From Streptomyces misionensis (GTDB lineage Bacteria > Actinomycetota > Actinomycetes > Streptomycetales > Streptomycetaceae): 64,000 bases of DNA. The notes below the pieces were generated by a model. The model was not told where the DNA came from. It saw only the letters and a program-made list of their open reading frames with translations, and did not search any database. Below are positions 41,742 to 48,899 of this stretch, piece by piece; the first letter of the stretch is position 1; every line of letters starts with the position of its first letter. A program made the position numbers and the translations under genes. Location: NCBI RefSeq assembly GCF_900104815.1, contig NZ_FNTD01000004.1, forward strand, positions 2,372,501-2,436,500, in the 5' to 3' direction.

Positions 41742-42299
41742 GTGCTGGAGTTGTCGATCCTCGGCTTCCTCGCCGAGGGACCACTGCACGGATACGAGCT
41801 GAAGGACCGCATCAAGGCGCTCACCGGGCACATCCGTCCGGTCAGCGACGGCGCGCTCTACCCCGCCATCAACCGGCTGCTCGCCGCCGGACTGATCGAC
41901 CGGCACACCGAGCAGGGCGCGAGCGCCGCGCCGCGCCGGGTGCTCTCCCTGACCGATGCGGGCCGCGCCGAGCTGCTGGCGCGGCTGCGCCGTCCGAAGC
42001 AGGTGGAGATCACCGATCAGGTCCGGTTCAACACCGTGCTGTCCTTCCTGCGCCACCTGCCCGAGCCTGCCGCGCAGGCCGAAGTACTGCGCCGCCGACT
42101 GGAGTTCCTCGAGACGCCGTCGAGCTTCTTCTACCGGGACGGGGAGCCGGTGCAGGCCGAGGAGGCCGGGGATCTGTTCCGGGCGGGGATGCTGCGGGTC
42201 GCACGGGCCACGGGCGCAGCCGAGCGGGAGTGGTTGCGGGAGGCCGTCGGGGTGCTCAGCGCAGTTGGTCGTCCAGGTACTGCCGCCACGCGGCGGTGA
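41742..42299 (+). CDS. PadR-family transcriptional regulator
   Basis: A 185-residue regulator. The N-terminal winged helix is LELSILGFLAEGPLHGYELKDRIKALTG, then RPVSDGALYPAINRLLAAGLIDRHTEQ and PRRVLSLTDAGRAELLARLR, the PadR signature. A C-terminal Vir-C helical domain mediates dimerisation. GTG 41742 has AAGGAGGAG 6 bases upstream. Its 3' end overlaps the convergent metalloprotease gene by 44 bases. It likely senses a small toxic or signalling compound exported by the MATE pump. Confidence 0.92.
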   Translation: MLELSILGFLAEGPLHGYELKDRIKALTGHIRPVSDGALYPAINRLLAAGLIDRHTEQGASAAPRRVLSLTDAGRAELLARLRRPKQVEITDQVRFNTVLSFLRHLPEPAAQAEVLRRRLEFLETPSSFFYRDGEPVQAEEAGDLFRAGMLRVARATGAAEREWLREAVGVLSAVGRPGTAATRR

Positions 42300-43443
42300 A
42301 GGCCCGCGGGGTGGTGCCGAGGACGGTGCGCAGGGCGTCGGTGAGGGCGGCGGGGTGGGCGGGGTGGGCGCCGAGCGAGCGGTAGAAGGCGGTGAGGCGG
42401 GCGGGGCCCCAGCGGTCGGCGATCATGCGGCAGGCCAGCCAGCCTCCCTCGTAGGCCTGGGCCAGCTCGGTGGGGTCGCTGGTGAAGCCGAAGTCCTTGT
42501 CGGTGGGCAGGGCGGCGGGGACCCGGCCGCCCTGGACGGCGCGGGCCAGTTCCGGGGCGGCCTCGGTGGGGGTGCGGTCGGTGCCCAGGTAGCCGATCCA
42601 GTCCGCGTACCCCTCGGAGAGCCACAGGGGGGTGGCGGAGGTGGTGCGGGTGCGGGTGGCCACGTGGGTCGTCTCGTGGGTGAGGACGACCTGCTTGCCC
42701 AGGGTGCCCAGGGCGGCGTAGGCGTCGGGGTTGATCACCACCCGGTCGGCCGGGGTCCGGCCCGCGCCGCCCGCCTCGCCGGTGGTGACGGCGGCGATGC
42801 CCCGGTAGTCGGCGGCCGGTGAGCCGAGCAGGCCCGCCATGCCGTCCAGGGACTTCGGCACCACGACCACCACCTTGCGGGTCCAGTCCGTGCCCCACTC
42901 CGCCGAGACCGCCGGGACCGCCCGGTCGGCCATCCGGGCGTAGGCCCCCAGGTCGGCCGGGGACTGGCCGGCGCCCAGGACCAGGCTGTGCGCGCCCGGC
43001 ACGGCGGTCACCGTGCCCTGGTCCCACAGCTGCTGCCCGGCCCCCCCGGCGGGCCGGTCGGCGGTGACGTACCAGGTGCCCTGGGCCGTCCGGGACAGGG
43101 TGACGGTGCGCCGGGTGTCGACGGGGGCCCGGTCGTAGCCGGCGACCCGGTACGTCAGCTCGGCGTCGGCGGTGGCGCCCGCGGCGGTGCGGCGCAGCCC
43201 GGTGACCCGGTAGGCCCAGGAGGCCAGCGGCAGGGCGCGCAGCCTGGTGTACTCGGCGCGGGCGCCGGTCGCGTCGTACGCCCCCTCGTCGTGCCGCAGC
43301 AGCGCCGCCGAGCGCATGTCCAGCAGGCGCTGCACCTCGCTCCGGGCGGAGTCGGCCGCCGTCCGTCCGGCACAGCCGGCCAGCGGCAGCAGCAGGCACA
43401 GGGCCACCGCCCCGACCCGTCTCACCCTCCCGTCACCGGCCAT
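42256..43443 (-). CDS. MA-like zinc metallopeptidase lipoprotein
   Basis: A 395-residue exported protein. The signal peptide ends with lipobox LPLAGC at about residues 19-24. The N-terminal half is an NTF2-like or beta domain (SEVQRLLDMRSAALLRHDEGAYDATGARAEY). The C-terminal half has HETTHVATRTRT (HExxH-like zinc site) followed about 20 residues later by WLSEGYADWIGYL, where Glu is the third zinc ligand; this is the gluzincin/peptidase MA pattern. It should act at the outer membrane face on an unknown substrate. A TACGAT box 6 bases before the ATG suggests a leaderless mRNA. Confidence 0.85.
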   Translation of the reverse strand: MAGDGRVRRVGAVALCLLLPLAGCAGRTAADSARSEVQRLLDMRSAALLRHDEGAYDATGARAEYTRLRALPLASWAYRVTGLRRTAAGATADAELTYRVAGYDRAPVDTRRTVTLSRTAQGTWYVTADRPAGGAGQQLWDQGTVTAVPGAHSLVLGAGQSPADLGAYARMADRAVPAVSAEWGTDWTRKVVVVVPKSLDGMAGLLGSPAADYRGIAAVTTGEAGGAGRTPADRVVINPDAYAALGTLGKQVVLTHETTHVATRTRTTSATPLWLSEGYADWIGYLGTDRTPTEAAPELARAVQGGRVPAALPTDKDFGFTSDPTELAQAYEGGWLACRMIADRWGPARLTAFYRSLGAHPAHPAALTDALRTVLGTTPRAFTAAWRQYLDDQLR

Positions 43444-43449
43444 CCGACG

Positions 43450-43455
43450 ATCGTA
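43450..43455 (-). promoter_or_regulatory. -10 box TACGAT, leaderless promoter
   Basis: TACGAT on the minus strand ends 6 bases before ATG 43443 of the metallopeptidase gene. Confidence 0.55.
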
Positions 43456-43473
43456 CGGCGCGTCGCGCGGGCG

Positions 43474-44535
43474 TCAGGGCCGGGTGACCGAGGAGATGGG
43501 CATCATCCCGACCGGGTCGTAGCGCACCGCCGCCCCCGGGTGGGGCGCGTGGATGACCCGGCCACCGCCGACGTACATCGCCACATGGCTGGCGTCGGAG
43601 CGGTAGACGACCAGGTCACCGGGGCGGGCCTGGGAGAGCGGGACGTGCCGGCCGGCGAAGCGCTGCTCCTGGGAGGTGCGGGGCAGATGGACGCCGGCGT
43701 GCGCGTACGACCACTGCATCAGGCCCGAACAGTCGAAGCCCGCGGGCCCGTTGGCGCCCCACACATAGGGGCGGCCGAGGGCGGAGCGGGCGGCGGCCAG
43801 GGCGGCGGCGGCCCGCCCGTCGGGGGCGATCGACGCACCGGCCGGTCCCGGCAGCCCGAGGCGGTCGGGCCCGGCCGAGCGGGAGGAGCGCTCGTAGGCG
43901 GCGCGGTCGGCCGCGGACAGGGAGTCCAGCAGCTGCCGCGCCCGGGCGAGCTTGCGTTCCACCGTCCGCTTGTGCGCGGCGACGGCCCGGCGGCTGCGGT
44001 CCAGTTCGGCGAGTTTCCCGGCCGTCTCCGCACGCTCCTGGTCGAGTTCGCGCAGCGCGGACCGCAGCTCCCGCAGCCGCCCGGACTGCTCGGCGCCGAT
44101 GCGGTCGAGGGTGGCGGCCTTGTCCAGGTAGTCGTCGGGGTCGGCGGAGAACAGCAGGGCGACGGCCGGGTCGATGCCGCCCGAGCGGTACTGCGCCCCG
44201 GCCAGCGAACCCAGCTCCTCGCGCAGGGTGTTGACCTCCTGCTGGCGGCGGGCGATCCGGTCCTGGGCGTACCGGACCTCGCGGCGCAGGCCGTCCGCGC
44301 GCTCCTCGGCCTCGTCGTAGGCCTGGGTCGCCTGCTCGGCCTCCGTGTAGAGCCGGTCCACCTCGGCGCGGGCGTCGGCGTGCGGCGCGGCGTGCGCGGG
44401 TGCGGCGCCGAGCGCGGCGGCGGCCGACAGCGCGCACAGGGCGGCGGCGCCCAGGGCGAGTCCGGACGGTGCCCGGCGGTGACCGGACGGTGCACGGTCG
44501 CGGCCGGACGGTGCAAGGCGGCGATGGGACCCCAC
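43474..44535 (-). CDS. NlpC/P60 peptidoglycan hydrolase (copy 1)
   Basis: A 353-residue secreted C40 peptidase. The signal peptide follows a basic start (GSHRRLAPSGRDRAPSGHRR then LALGAAALCALSAAAALGAAPAHA). A long coiled coil (about residues 50-210) comes next, then the NlpC/P60 domain with catalytic Cys in GFDCSGLMQW, His in DASHVAMYVGGGRVIHAP. GTG 44535 is chosen because GSHRR aligns with ASHRR at the start of the adjacent paralog. It should cleave D-Glu to diamino acid bonds in peptidoglycan. No membrane anchor is seen. Confidence 0.9.
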   Translation of the reverse strand: MGSHRRLAPSGRDRAPSGHRRAPSGLALGAAALCALSAAAALGAAPAHAAPHADARAEVDRLYTEAEQATQAYDEAEERADGLRREVRYAQDRIARRQQEVNTLREELGSLAGAQYRSGGIDPAVALLFSADPDDYLDKAATLDRIGAEQSGRLRELRSALRELDQERAETAGKLAELDRSRRAVAAHKRTVERKLARARQLLDSLSAADRAAYERSSRSAGPDRLGLPGPAGASIAPDGRAAAALAAARSALGRPYVWGANGPAGFDCSGLMQWSYAHAGVHLPRTSQEQRFAGRHVPLSQARPGDLVVYRSDASHVAMYVGGGRVIHAPHPGAAVRYDPVGMMPISSVTRP

Positions 44536-44622
44536 GGGTTGCCGAACCCCTTCCACTGGCTGACAAAGGACGTCCCCCGGCGCCGGGGACGGGGAGGCCC
44601 GGGCGCCGGGGAAACGCGGCAG

Positions 44623-44652
44623 ACAGTAGCCGTGCGGAAGGGTCGCGGCCAA
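44623..44652 (-). promoter_or_regulatory. Promoter of NlpC/P60 copy 1
   Basis: On the minus strand TTGGCC (44647-44652) and TACTGT (44623-44628) are separated by 18 bases, giving a leader of about 80 bases. Confidence 0.4.
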
Positions 44653-44676
44653 AGACCTCGACGGCGACAAAGAGTG

Positions 44677-44712
44677 ACGCCCCGCCGCTGACGCAGGTCA
44701 CCGGCGGGGCGT
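44677..44712 (-). terminator. Terminator after NlpC/P60 copy 2
   Basis: ACGCCCCGCCG (44677-44687) pairs with CGGCGGGGCGT (44702-44712) around a 14-base loop, 64 bases beyond the copy 2 stop. It separates the two paralogous genes transcriptionally. Confidence 0.8.
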
Positions 44713-44775
44713 GGAGTCAACCCTCGTCCCACGGGTTCGCCCGTTCGGGCGCCCTCGTGAGGTTTGCGGCGGGTC

Positions 44776-45810
44776 TCAGACCCGCACGCCGAACTGGAAC
44801 GGCATGTCGGACATCGCCTCGTAGCGCACCACGGCACCGGTGTGCGGGGCGTGCAGCACCTGGCCGTTGCCCGCGTACAGGCCGACGTGGTGGATGTCGC
44901 CGTAGAAGAACACCAGGTCGCCGACCTTGAGGTCGCTCTGGTTGTAGATCCGGGTACCGATGGTGGCCTGCTCCTCGGAGGTGCGCGGGATGGAGACGCC
45001 GGCCTGCGCGTAGGCGTAGGAGGTCAGACCCGAGCAGTCGAAGGAGGAGGGGCCGGTGGCGCCGTAGACGTACGGCTTGCCGATCTGGCCCTGGGCGGCG
45101 GCGAAGGCGGCCGCGGCCCGGCCGGAGGCGGGCGGGGCGTCGCCGAGGTTCACGCGCTGGCTGGAGGAGCGGTCGGCGCGCTGCTGCTGTGCGGCCAGGT
45201 CCGCCTTCTCCTTGGCGGTGAGGCTGTTGAGGATCTTCTGGGCCTCGGCCAGCTTGGCCTGGACTTCCTTCTTCTTGTTGCCCAGTTCGGTCCGGGTGGC
45301 CGAGAGGTCCTTGAGCTTCTCGGTGGCCTCGGAACGCTCCTGGGCGAGTTCGCGCTGCTTGTCCTGGATCTTGCGCAGCGCGTCGACCTGCTGGCCGCTC
45401 AGCTGGTCGAGGGTGGACGCCTTGTCGAGGTAGTCGTCCGGGTTGGAGGAGAGGAAGAGCTGGACCGAGGGGTCGATACCGCCGTCGCGGTACTGCGCGG
45501 TCGCCAGCGAACCCAGGCCGTCGCGCAGCTTGTTGAGGTCTTCCTGACCCCGCGCGACGTTGTCCTGGATCGTGGATATCTCCTTCTGCAGCTTCTGCTG
45601 CTTCTCCTTGGCGCCGTTGTACTTCTCGGTGGCCTGCTCGGCCTCCTCGTACAGCTTGTCGACCTTGGACTTGACCTGGTCCTTGCTGAGCTTCGGACTC
45701 GGCGCGGCGTTCGCGGCGTTGGCGCTGAGCACGACGGCAGCGGCGGCTGCGGTGGTCAGCACGGTCACGCGTGCGCGGCTCTGCTGTTTGGGTCGACGGT
45801 GGGACGCCAC
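44776..45810 (-). CDS. NlpC/P60 peptidoglycan hydrolase (copy 2)
   Basis: A 344-residue secreted C40 peptidase paralogous to the next gene. The start ASHRRPKQQSRARVTVLTTAAAAAVVLSANAANAAP is a signal peptide. A Lys/Glu/Gln-rich coiled coil follows to about residue 205, then a linker and the catalytic domain with Cys in SFDCSGLTSYAYAQAG and His in DIHHVGLYAGNGQVLHAP. This copy is Lys-rich in the coil, whereas copy 1 is Arg-rich. It likely works in septal or spore peptidoglycan remodelling. A good promoter and an AT-rich control region lie upstream. Confidence 0.92.
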   Translation of the reverse strand: MASHRRPKQQSRARVTVLTTAAAAAVVLSANAANAAPSPKLSKDQVKSKVDKLYEEAEQATEKYNGAKEKQQKLQKEISTIQDNVARGQEDLNKLRDGLGSLATAQYRDGGIDPSVQLFLSSNPDDYLDKASTLDQLSGQQVDALRKIQDKQRELAQERSEATEKLKDLSATRTELGNKKKEVQAKLAEAQKILNSLTAKEKADLAAQQQRADRSSSQRVNLGDAPPASGRAAAAFAAAQGQIGKPYVYGATGPSSFDCSGLTSYAYAQAGVSIPRTSEEQATIGTRIYNQSDLKVGDLVFFYGDIHHVGLYAGNGQVLHAPHTGAVVRYEAMSDMPFQFGVRV

Positions 45811-45863
45811 GGAGGACGAACTCCTTCTTGTGAGTGTTCACCCGTTCGGAGGTTCGAGCCCAG

Positions 45864-45892
45864 ACCCTAGTGACACAGTTGTGATCATTCAA
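45864..45892 (-). promoter_or_regulatory. Promoter of NlpC/P60 copy 2
   Basis: On the minus strand TTGAAT (45887-45892), a 17-base spacer and TAGGGT (45864-45869) form a good housekeeping-type promoter. Transcription should start near 45857, with a leader of about 47 bases. Confidence 0.7.
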
Positions 45893-45902
45893 ATCCTCAC
45901 GA

Positions 45903-45983
45903 CAAAAAATGCCGTGACGCAATGTATTTTTTGCACACAACACACGAGCAGTGATGCGCGATTGACCCTATGTCGCGTCACGG
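45903..45983. promoter_or_regulatory. AT-rich inverted repeats upstream of NlpC/P60 copy 2
   Basis: CAAAAAAT (45903-45910) and ATTTTTTG (45926-45933) form an inverted repeat with a 15-base centre. GCCGTGACGC (45911-45920), inside that centre, is inverted again as GCGTCACGG at 45975-45983. The first lies just upstream of the -35 box, where an activator or repressor would bind. The cognate regulator is unknown. Confidence 0.5.
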
Positions 45984-46022
45984 TGCGCCCAATTCGGGCA
46001 TTGCGTACGCTCGTCGGGCCTT

Positions 46023-47366
46023 TCAGGACAGTCGCTTCAGAAGCATCGCAGACGCCACCGGCCGGGCACCCGCCCGCGCCACCCCGTCGGCCACCTCGCG
46101 GTCGGTGGACGCCACGATGACCGGACGACCCGGCGGTTCCGCGCGCACCAGCTGGCGGATCAGCTCGTCCGCGGTGACGCCCGGCTTGGAGAACAGCACC
46201 CGCACCCCGCGCGGCGGCGCGAGCAGTACCGGCGCGGCCAGTTCGGCACCGTCGAAGACGCAGGTCACCTCGGCGCCGGTCTGCGCGGCGAGCGCGGACA
46301 ACTGCCCGAGCAGCCGCAGCCGCTGCTTCTCCAGCGGCATCTGCGGATAGCCGGTCTTGGTGACGTTGTAGCCGTCGACCACCAGATGCGCCTGCGGCAG
46401 CGCGAGCAACTGGTCGAGGATCGCGGGGTCGTGCTCGGACAGGGCGCGCGCCGCGATGTCCTTCGGGGTCATGCGGCCCGGCTCCACCGCGTCGACCGTC
46501 TCGGCCGGGCGCACGGACACCGGCGGCAGCGCCAGCTCCCGCCGCAGGCCCTGGGTGGCCTCCAGCAGGGTGTCCAGCAGCAGCCGTACCCGCATGTCCT
46601 CCACGCTGCGGCCCTCGCGGGCGGCCTTGCGGGTGGCCTCCAGGGCCGCCTCCGCCTCGCCGAGGCGCGCCTTGAGCCGCCGGGACTCGCTCTCCGCGGC
46701 CGACACCTGGAGCTGCGCCTCGGCACGGACGGCGTCCATCTCGGCCTGCGCCTTGCGCAGCGCGGCCTCGCCGCGGCGCACGTCGCTCAGCGCGGCGCGC
46801 AGCTTGCGGTGCAGCGACTCCGCGTCCCGCTTCGCCGACTCCAGCTCCGCGCGCAGCCGTTCGGTCTCGGACCGGGTGTGCTCGCGGGCGTGGTCCAGTT
46901 CGACGCGCAACCGCTCCAGCTCGGCCCGGCTCTCCTCGCCGGCCCGCTCGGCGTCGGCGCGCTGGGCCTCCTCGCCGGCCGCGGTGATCAGCTTCACCCA
47001 GCCCGCCGGGCGCAGCACATAGGCCGCCGCCGCCACGTCCAGCGGATCGGCGGCCGGGGGCGCCGAGCCGGAGTCGAGGGCGCCGGCCAGCTCCGGCTGG
47101 GCCTCGCGGAACTTCTCGCCGATCCGCTGTCTGAACAGCGTGTCGGTCTCCAGCGCCGCCGCCATCGCGTTCCCGGCGAACTTCACCCGGCGGTTCGGGG
47201 CGAACCGGGCGTACTGCCGCAACTGGGCGGGCAGTTCGGTCACCGTCAACTGGCCGAAGCCGTCCGAGACGATCCCCACGACCCTGCGGCGCACCCCGTC
47301 GGGCAGCGGACGGTCAAGCACCTCAGCGGTGCCGTCGCCCGGCCCCCCGCCTGCGCTCTCCACCAT
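46023..47366 (-). CDS. NYN-domain protein with central coiled coil
   Basis: A 447-residue protein in three parts. The N-terminal helical region (about 1-130) includes RQYARFAPNRRVKFAGNAMAAALETD. A long Arg/Glu/Ala coiled coil covers about 130-270 (EERAGEESRAELERLRVELDHARE-type heptads). The C-terminal NYN/PIN-like domain (about 325-447) has HLVVDGYNVTKTGYP, TCVFDGAELAAP, VRVLFSKPGVTADELI and VIVASTDREVADGVARAGARPV, the acidic residues of a YacP-type RNase. It is likely a metal-dependent RNase tethered or oligomerised by the coil; its RNA target is unknown. Confidence 0.88.
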   Translation of the reverse strand: MVESAGGGPGDGTAEVLDRPLPDGVRRRVVGIVSDGFGQLTVTELPAQLRQYARFAPNRRVKFAGNAMAAALETDTLFRQRIGEKFREAQPELAGALDSGSAPPAADPLDVAAAAYVLRPAGWVKLITAAGEEAQRADAERAGEESRAELERLRVELDHAREHTRSETERLRAELESAKRDAESLHRKLRAALSDVRRGEAALRKAQAEMDAVRAEAQLQVSAAESESRRLKARLGEAEAALEATRKAAREGRSVEDMRVRLLLDTLLEATQGLRRELALPPVSVRPAETVDAVEPGRMTPKDIAARALSEHDPAILDQLLALPQAHLVVDGYNVTKTGYPQMPLEKQRLRLLGQLSALAAQTGAEVTCVFDGAELAAPVLLAPPRGVRVLFSKPGVTADELIRQLVRAEPPGRPVIVASTDREVADGVARAGARPVASAMLLKRLS

Positions 47367-47416
47367 CCGTCACACCCCACTACCGATTGCCGACATCCCC
47401 TGGCGGGCCCGCTCCG

Positions 47417-47656
47417 TCAGGAGCCGGTGCCCGGCCTGTCCACGAGTTCCACCTGGTCCACCGCGTTGCACCAGCGGCAGCGCACCGACTCGATGGTCTC
47501 ACTGACCACCTGGCGCTCCTCCACCGTCGGCTCGCCGGCCAGGTCGAGGTGGACGTACTCCACGACCTTGGACGAGCGGGTGACGTCGAAGCGGGTGAGG
47601 TTTCCGCAGAGGGTGCAGCGCCATCGCGTCGTGGCGGTCGGCAGGGGAACCGTCAT
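47417..47656 (-). CDS. Small zinc-ribbon protein, function unknown
   Basis: A 79-residue protein with two CxxC pairs, WRCTLCGNLTRFDV and VRCRWCNAVDQVEL, 40 residues apart; this is a probable four-cysteine zinc ribbon. Between them lies VVEYVHLDLAGEPTVEERQVVSETIESV. No signal peptide is seen, so it is cytoplasmic. It sits directly upstream of the NYN gene on the same strand (50-base gap), which suggests a shared RNA- or nucleic-acid-related role, an inference only. Confidence 0.8.
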   Translation of the reverse strand: MTVPLPTATTRWRCTLCGNLTRFDVTRSSKVVEYVHLDLAGEPTVEERQVVSETIESVRCRWCNAVDQVELVDRPGTGS

Positions 47657-47808
47657 CGTGCCTGTTCGCTTCCTTCTCGGGTCGGACCGCGCCGGCGGCC
47701 GACGCGTGTGGCTCGTAACCCTACGGCCTGGCGGGTGCTCGCCGCCCGTCCGTTCACGGCGGCGAGGCGGTATGTCAGCTTGCGTCCGTTACGTCATGCT
47801 CTGTATTC

Positions 47809-48594
47809 ATGATCAGCGAGTGGAGCACGGCGGCCGGCAGGACCTTCAGGGCGCTCAGGGCCGCGCCGACGACGTACGGCCTCATCGCCCTGTGCTGCCT
47901 GATCTTCGTACTGGGCCCGGCGTCCGGGATCGTCCCCGGATACGGCTCCGGGTATGCGCTGCTCGACACGGAGCGGGTGTACTTCCGCCACTGGGGGGTG
48001 GTCCCGGCGGAGCTGTTCGCCGCCCCCGCGGCACACGCGCTCTCCCCGGTCACCGCCCTGTTCCTGCACGGCAACTGGGTGCATCTGCTGGGCAACATGC
48101 TCTTCCTCCTCGTCTTCGGCGTGCTGACCGAGGAGCGGATGGGCCGCGTGGAGTTCACCCTCTTCTACGTCGGCTGCGGCTACCTGGCGCTGCTGGGGTA
48201 CGCGGCGGCCAACGCCACCTCCGAGCAGTCGCTGGTGGGCGCGTCGGGGGCGATCTCGGCGGTGCTCGGTGCGTTTCTCTTCCTGTTCCCGCGCGCCCGT
48301 GTCACCAGTCTCCTGCCGTTCCTGTTCTTCCTGCCGCTGCGGTTCCCGGCGTGGGTCGTACTGCCGTTCTGGGTGGCGTTGCAGTGGGTGGCGGCGGGAC
48401 GGTCGGTGCAGGGGCCGGGGGTGGCGTACCTGGCGCACCTGGTGGGGTTCGGCGTGGGATTCGGTTACGCGTGGGTGCGGTACGGGGGTCGGCGGGACCG
48501 CGAGGGCGGTCTCGGGAGGGCGGCGGCGGGAGACGGGCGGGCTAGAGTGAAAACCGCACCCGCTCCGGCACCCGAGGGAGAGAACCAGCCGTGA
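47809..48594 (+). CDS. Rhomboid-family intramembrane serine protease
   Basis: A 261-residue membrane protein with six or seven helices. Rhomboid landmarks are present: HGNWVHLLGNMLFLLVFG (helix 2 His/Asn region), GRVEFTLFYVGCGYLALLGY, the nucleophile in LVGASGAISAVLGAF (GxSG) and the catalytic His in VAYLAHLVGFGVGFGYA. The C-terminus is cytoplasmic, basic then proline-rich. It cleaves membrane helices of unknown partner proteins. Its stop overlaps the start of the following RAM-domain gene by 4 bases. Confidence 0.92.
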   Translation: MISEWSTAAGRTFRALRAAPTTYGLIALCCLIFVLGPASGIVPGYGSGYALLDTERVYFRHWGVVPAELFAAPAAHALSPVTALFLHGNWVHLLGNMLFLLVFGVLTEERMGRVEFTLFYVGCGYLALLGYAAANATSEQSLVGASGAISAVLGAFLFLFPRARVTSLLPFLFFLPLRFPAWVVLPFWVALQWVAAGRSVQGPGVAYLAHLVGFGVGFGYAWVRYGGRRDREGGLGRAAAGDGRARVKTAPAPAPEGENQP

Positions 48595-48872
48595 TCACCG
48601 CGATCGTCCTCATCAAGACCAGCGTGGACCGGATCCCCGAGATCGCCGAGCAGATCGCCGCGCTGGAGTCGGTGAGCGAGGTGTTCTCCGTGACCGGCAC
48701 GTACGACCTGATCGCCATGGTGCGGGTGCGGCGCCACGACGACCTGGCCGAGGTGATCCCCGGCCGGATCAGCAAGATCCCCGGTGTCGAGGGGACCGAC
48801 ACCCACGTGGCGTTCCGTACGTACTCCCAGCACGACCTGGAGGCGGCCTTCGCGATCGGGCTGGACTCCTGA
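48591..48872 (+). CDS. Stand-alone Lrp/AsnC RAM-domain protein
   Basis: A 93-residue protein consisting only of the effector-binding RAM domain of Lrp/AsnC regulators: ITAIVLIKTSVDRIPEIAEQIAALESVSEVFSVTGTYDLIAMVRVRRHDDLAEVIPGRISKIPGVEGTDTHVAF. The helix-turn-helix is absent, so it does not bind DNA by itself. Such proteins form octamers that bind amino acids. The GTG start lies within the rhomboid stop (GTGA), so translation is coupled. Possible roles are sensing amino acids or tuning a full-length Lrp. Confidence 0.92.
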   Translation: MITAIVLIKTSVDRIPEIAEQIAALESVSEVFSVTGTYDLIAMVRVRRHDDLAEVIPGRISKIPGVEGTDTHVAFRTYSQHDLEAAFAIGLDS

Positions 48873-48899
48873 CCGCCTGAAAGCCGCCCCGCCCGGTCC

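Noticed and set aside
44536..45000. c-di-AMP (ydaO) riboswitch before NlpC/P60 copy 1
   Set aside because: Many actinobacterial NlpC/P60 and Rpf genes carry this element, so I looked for its conserved blocks here and before copy 2. They are not present.
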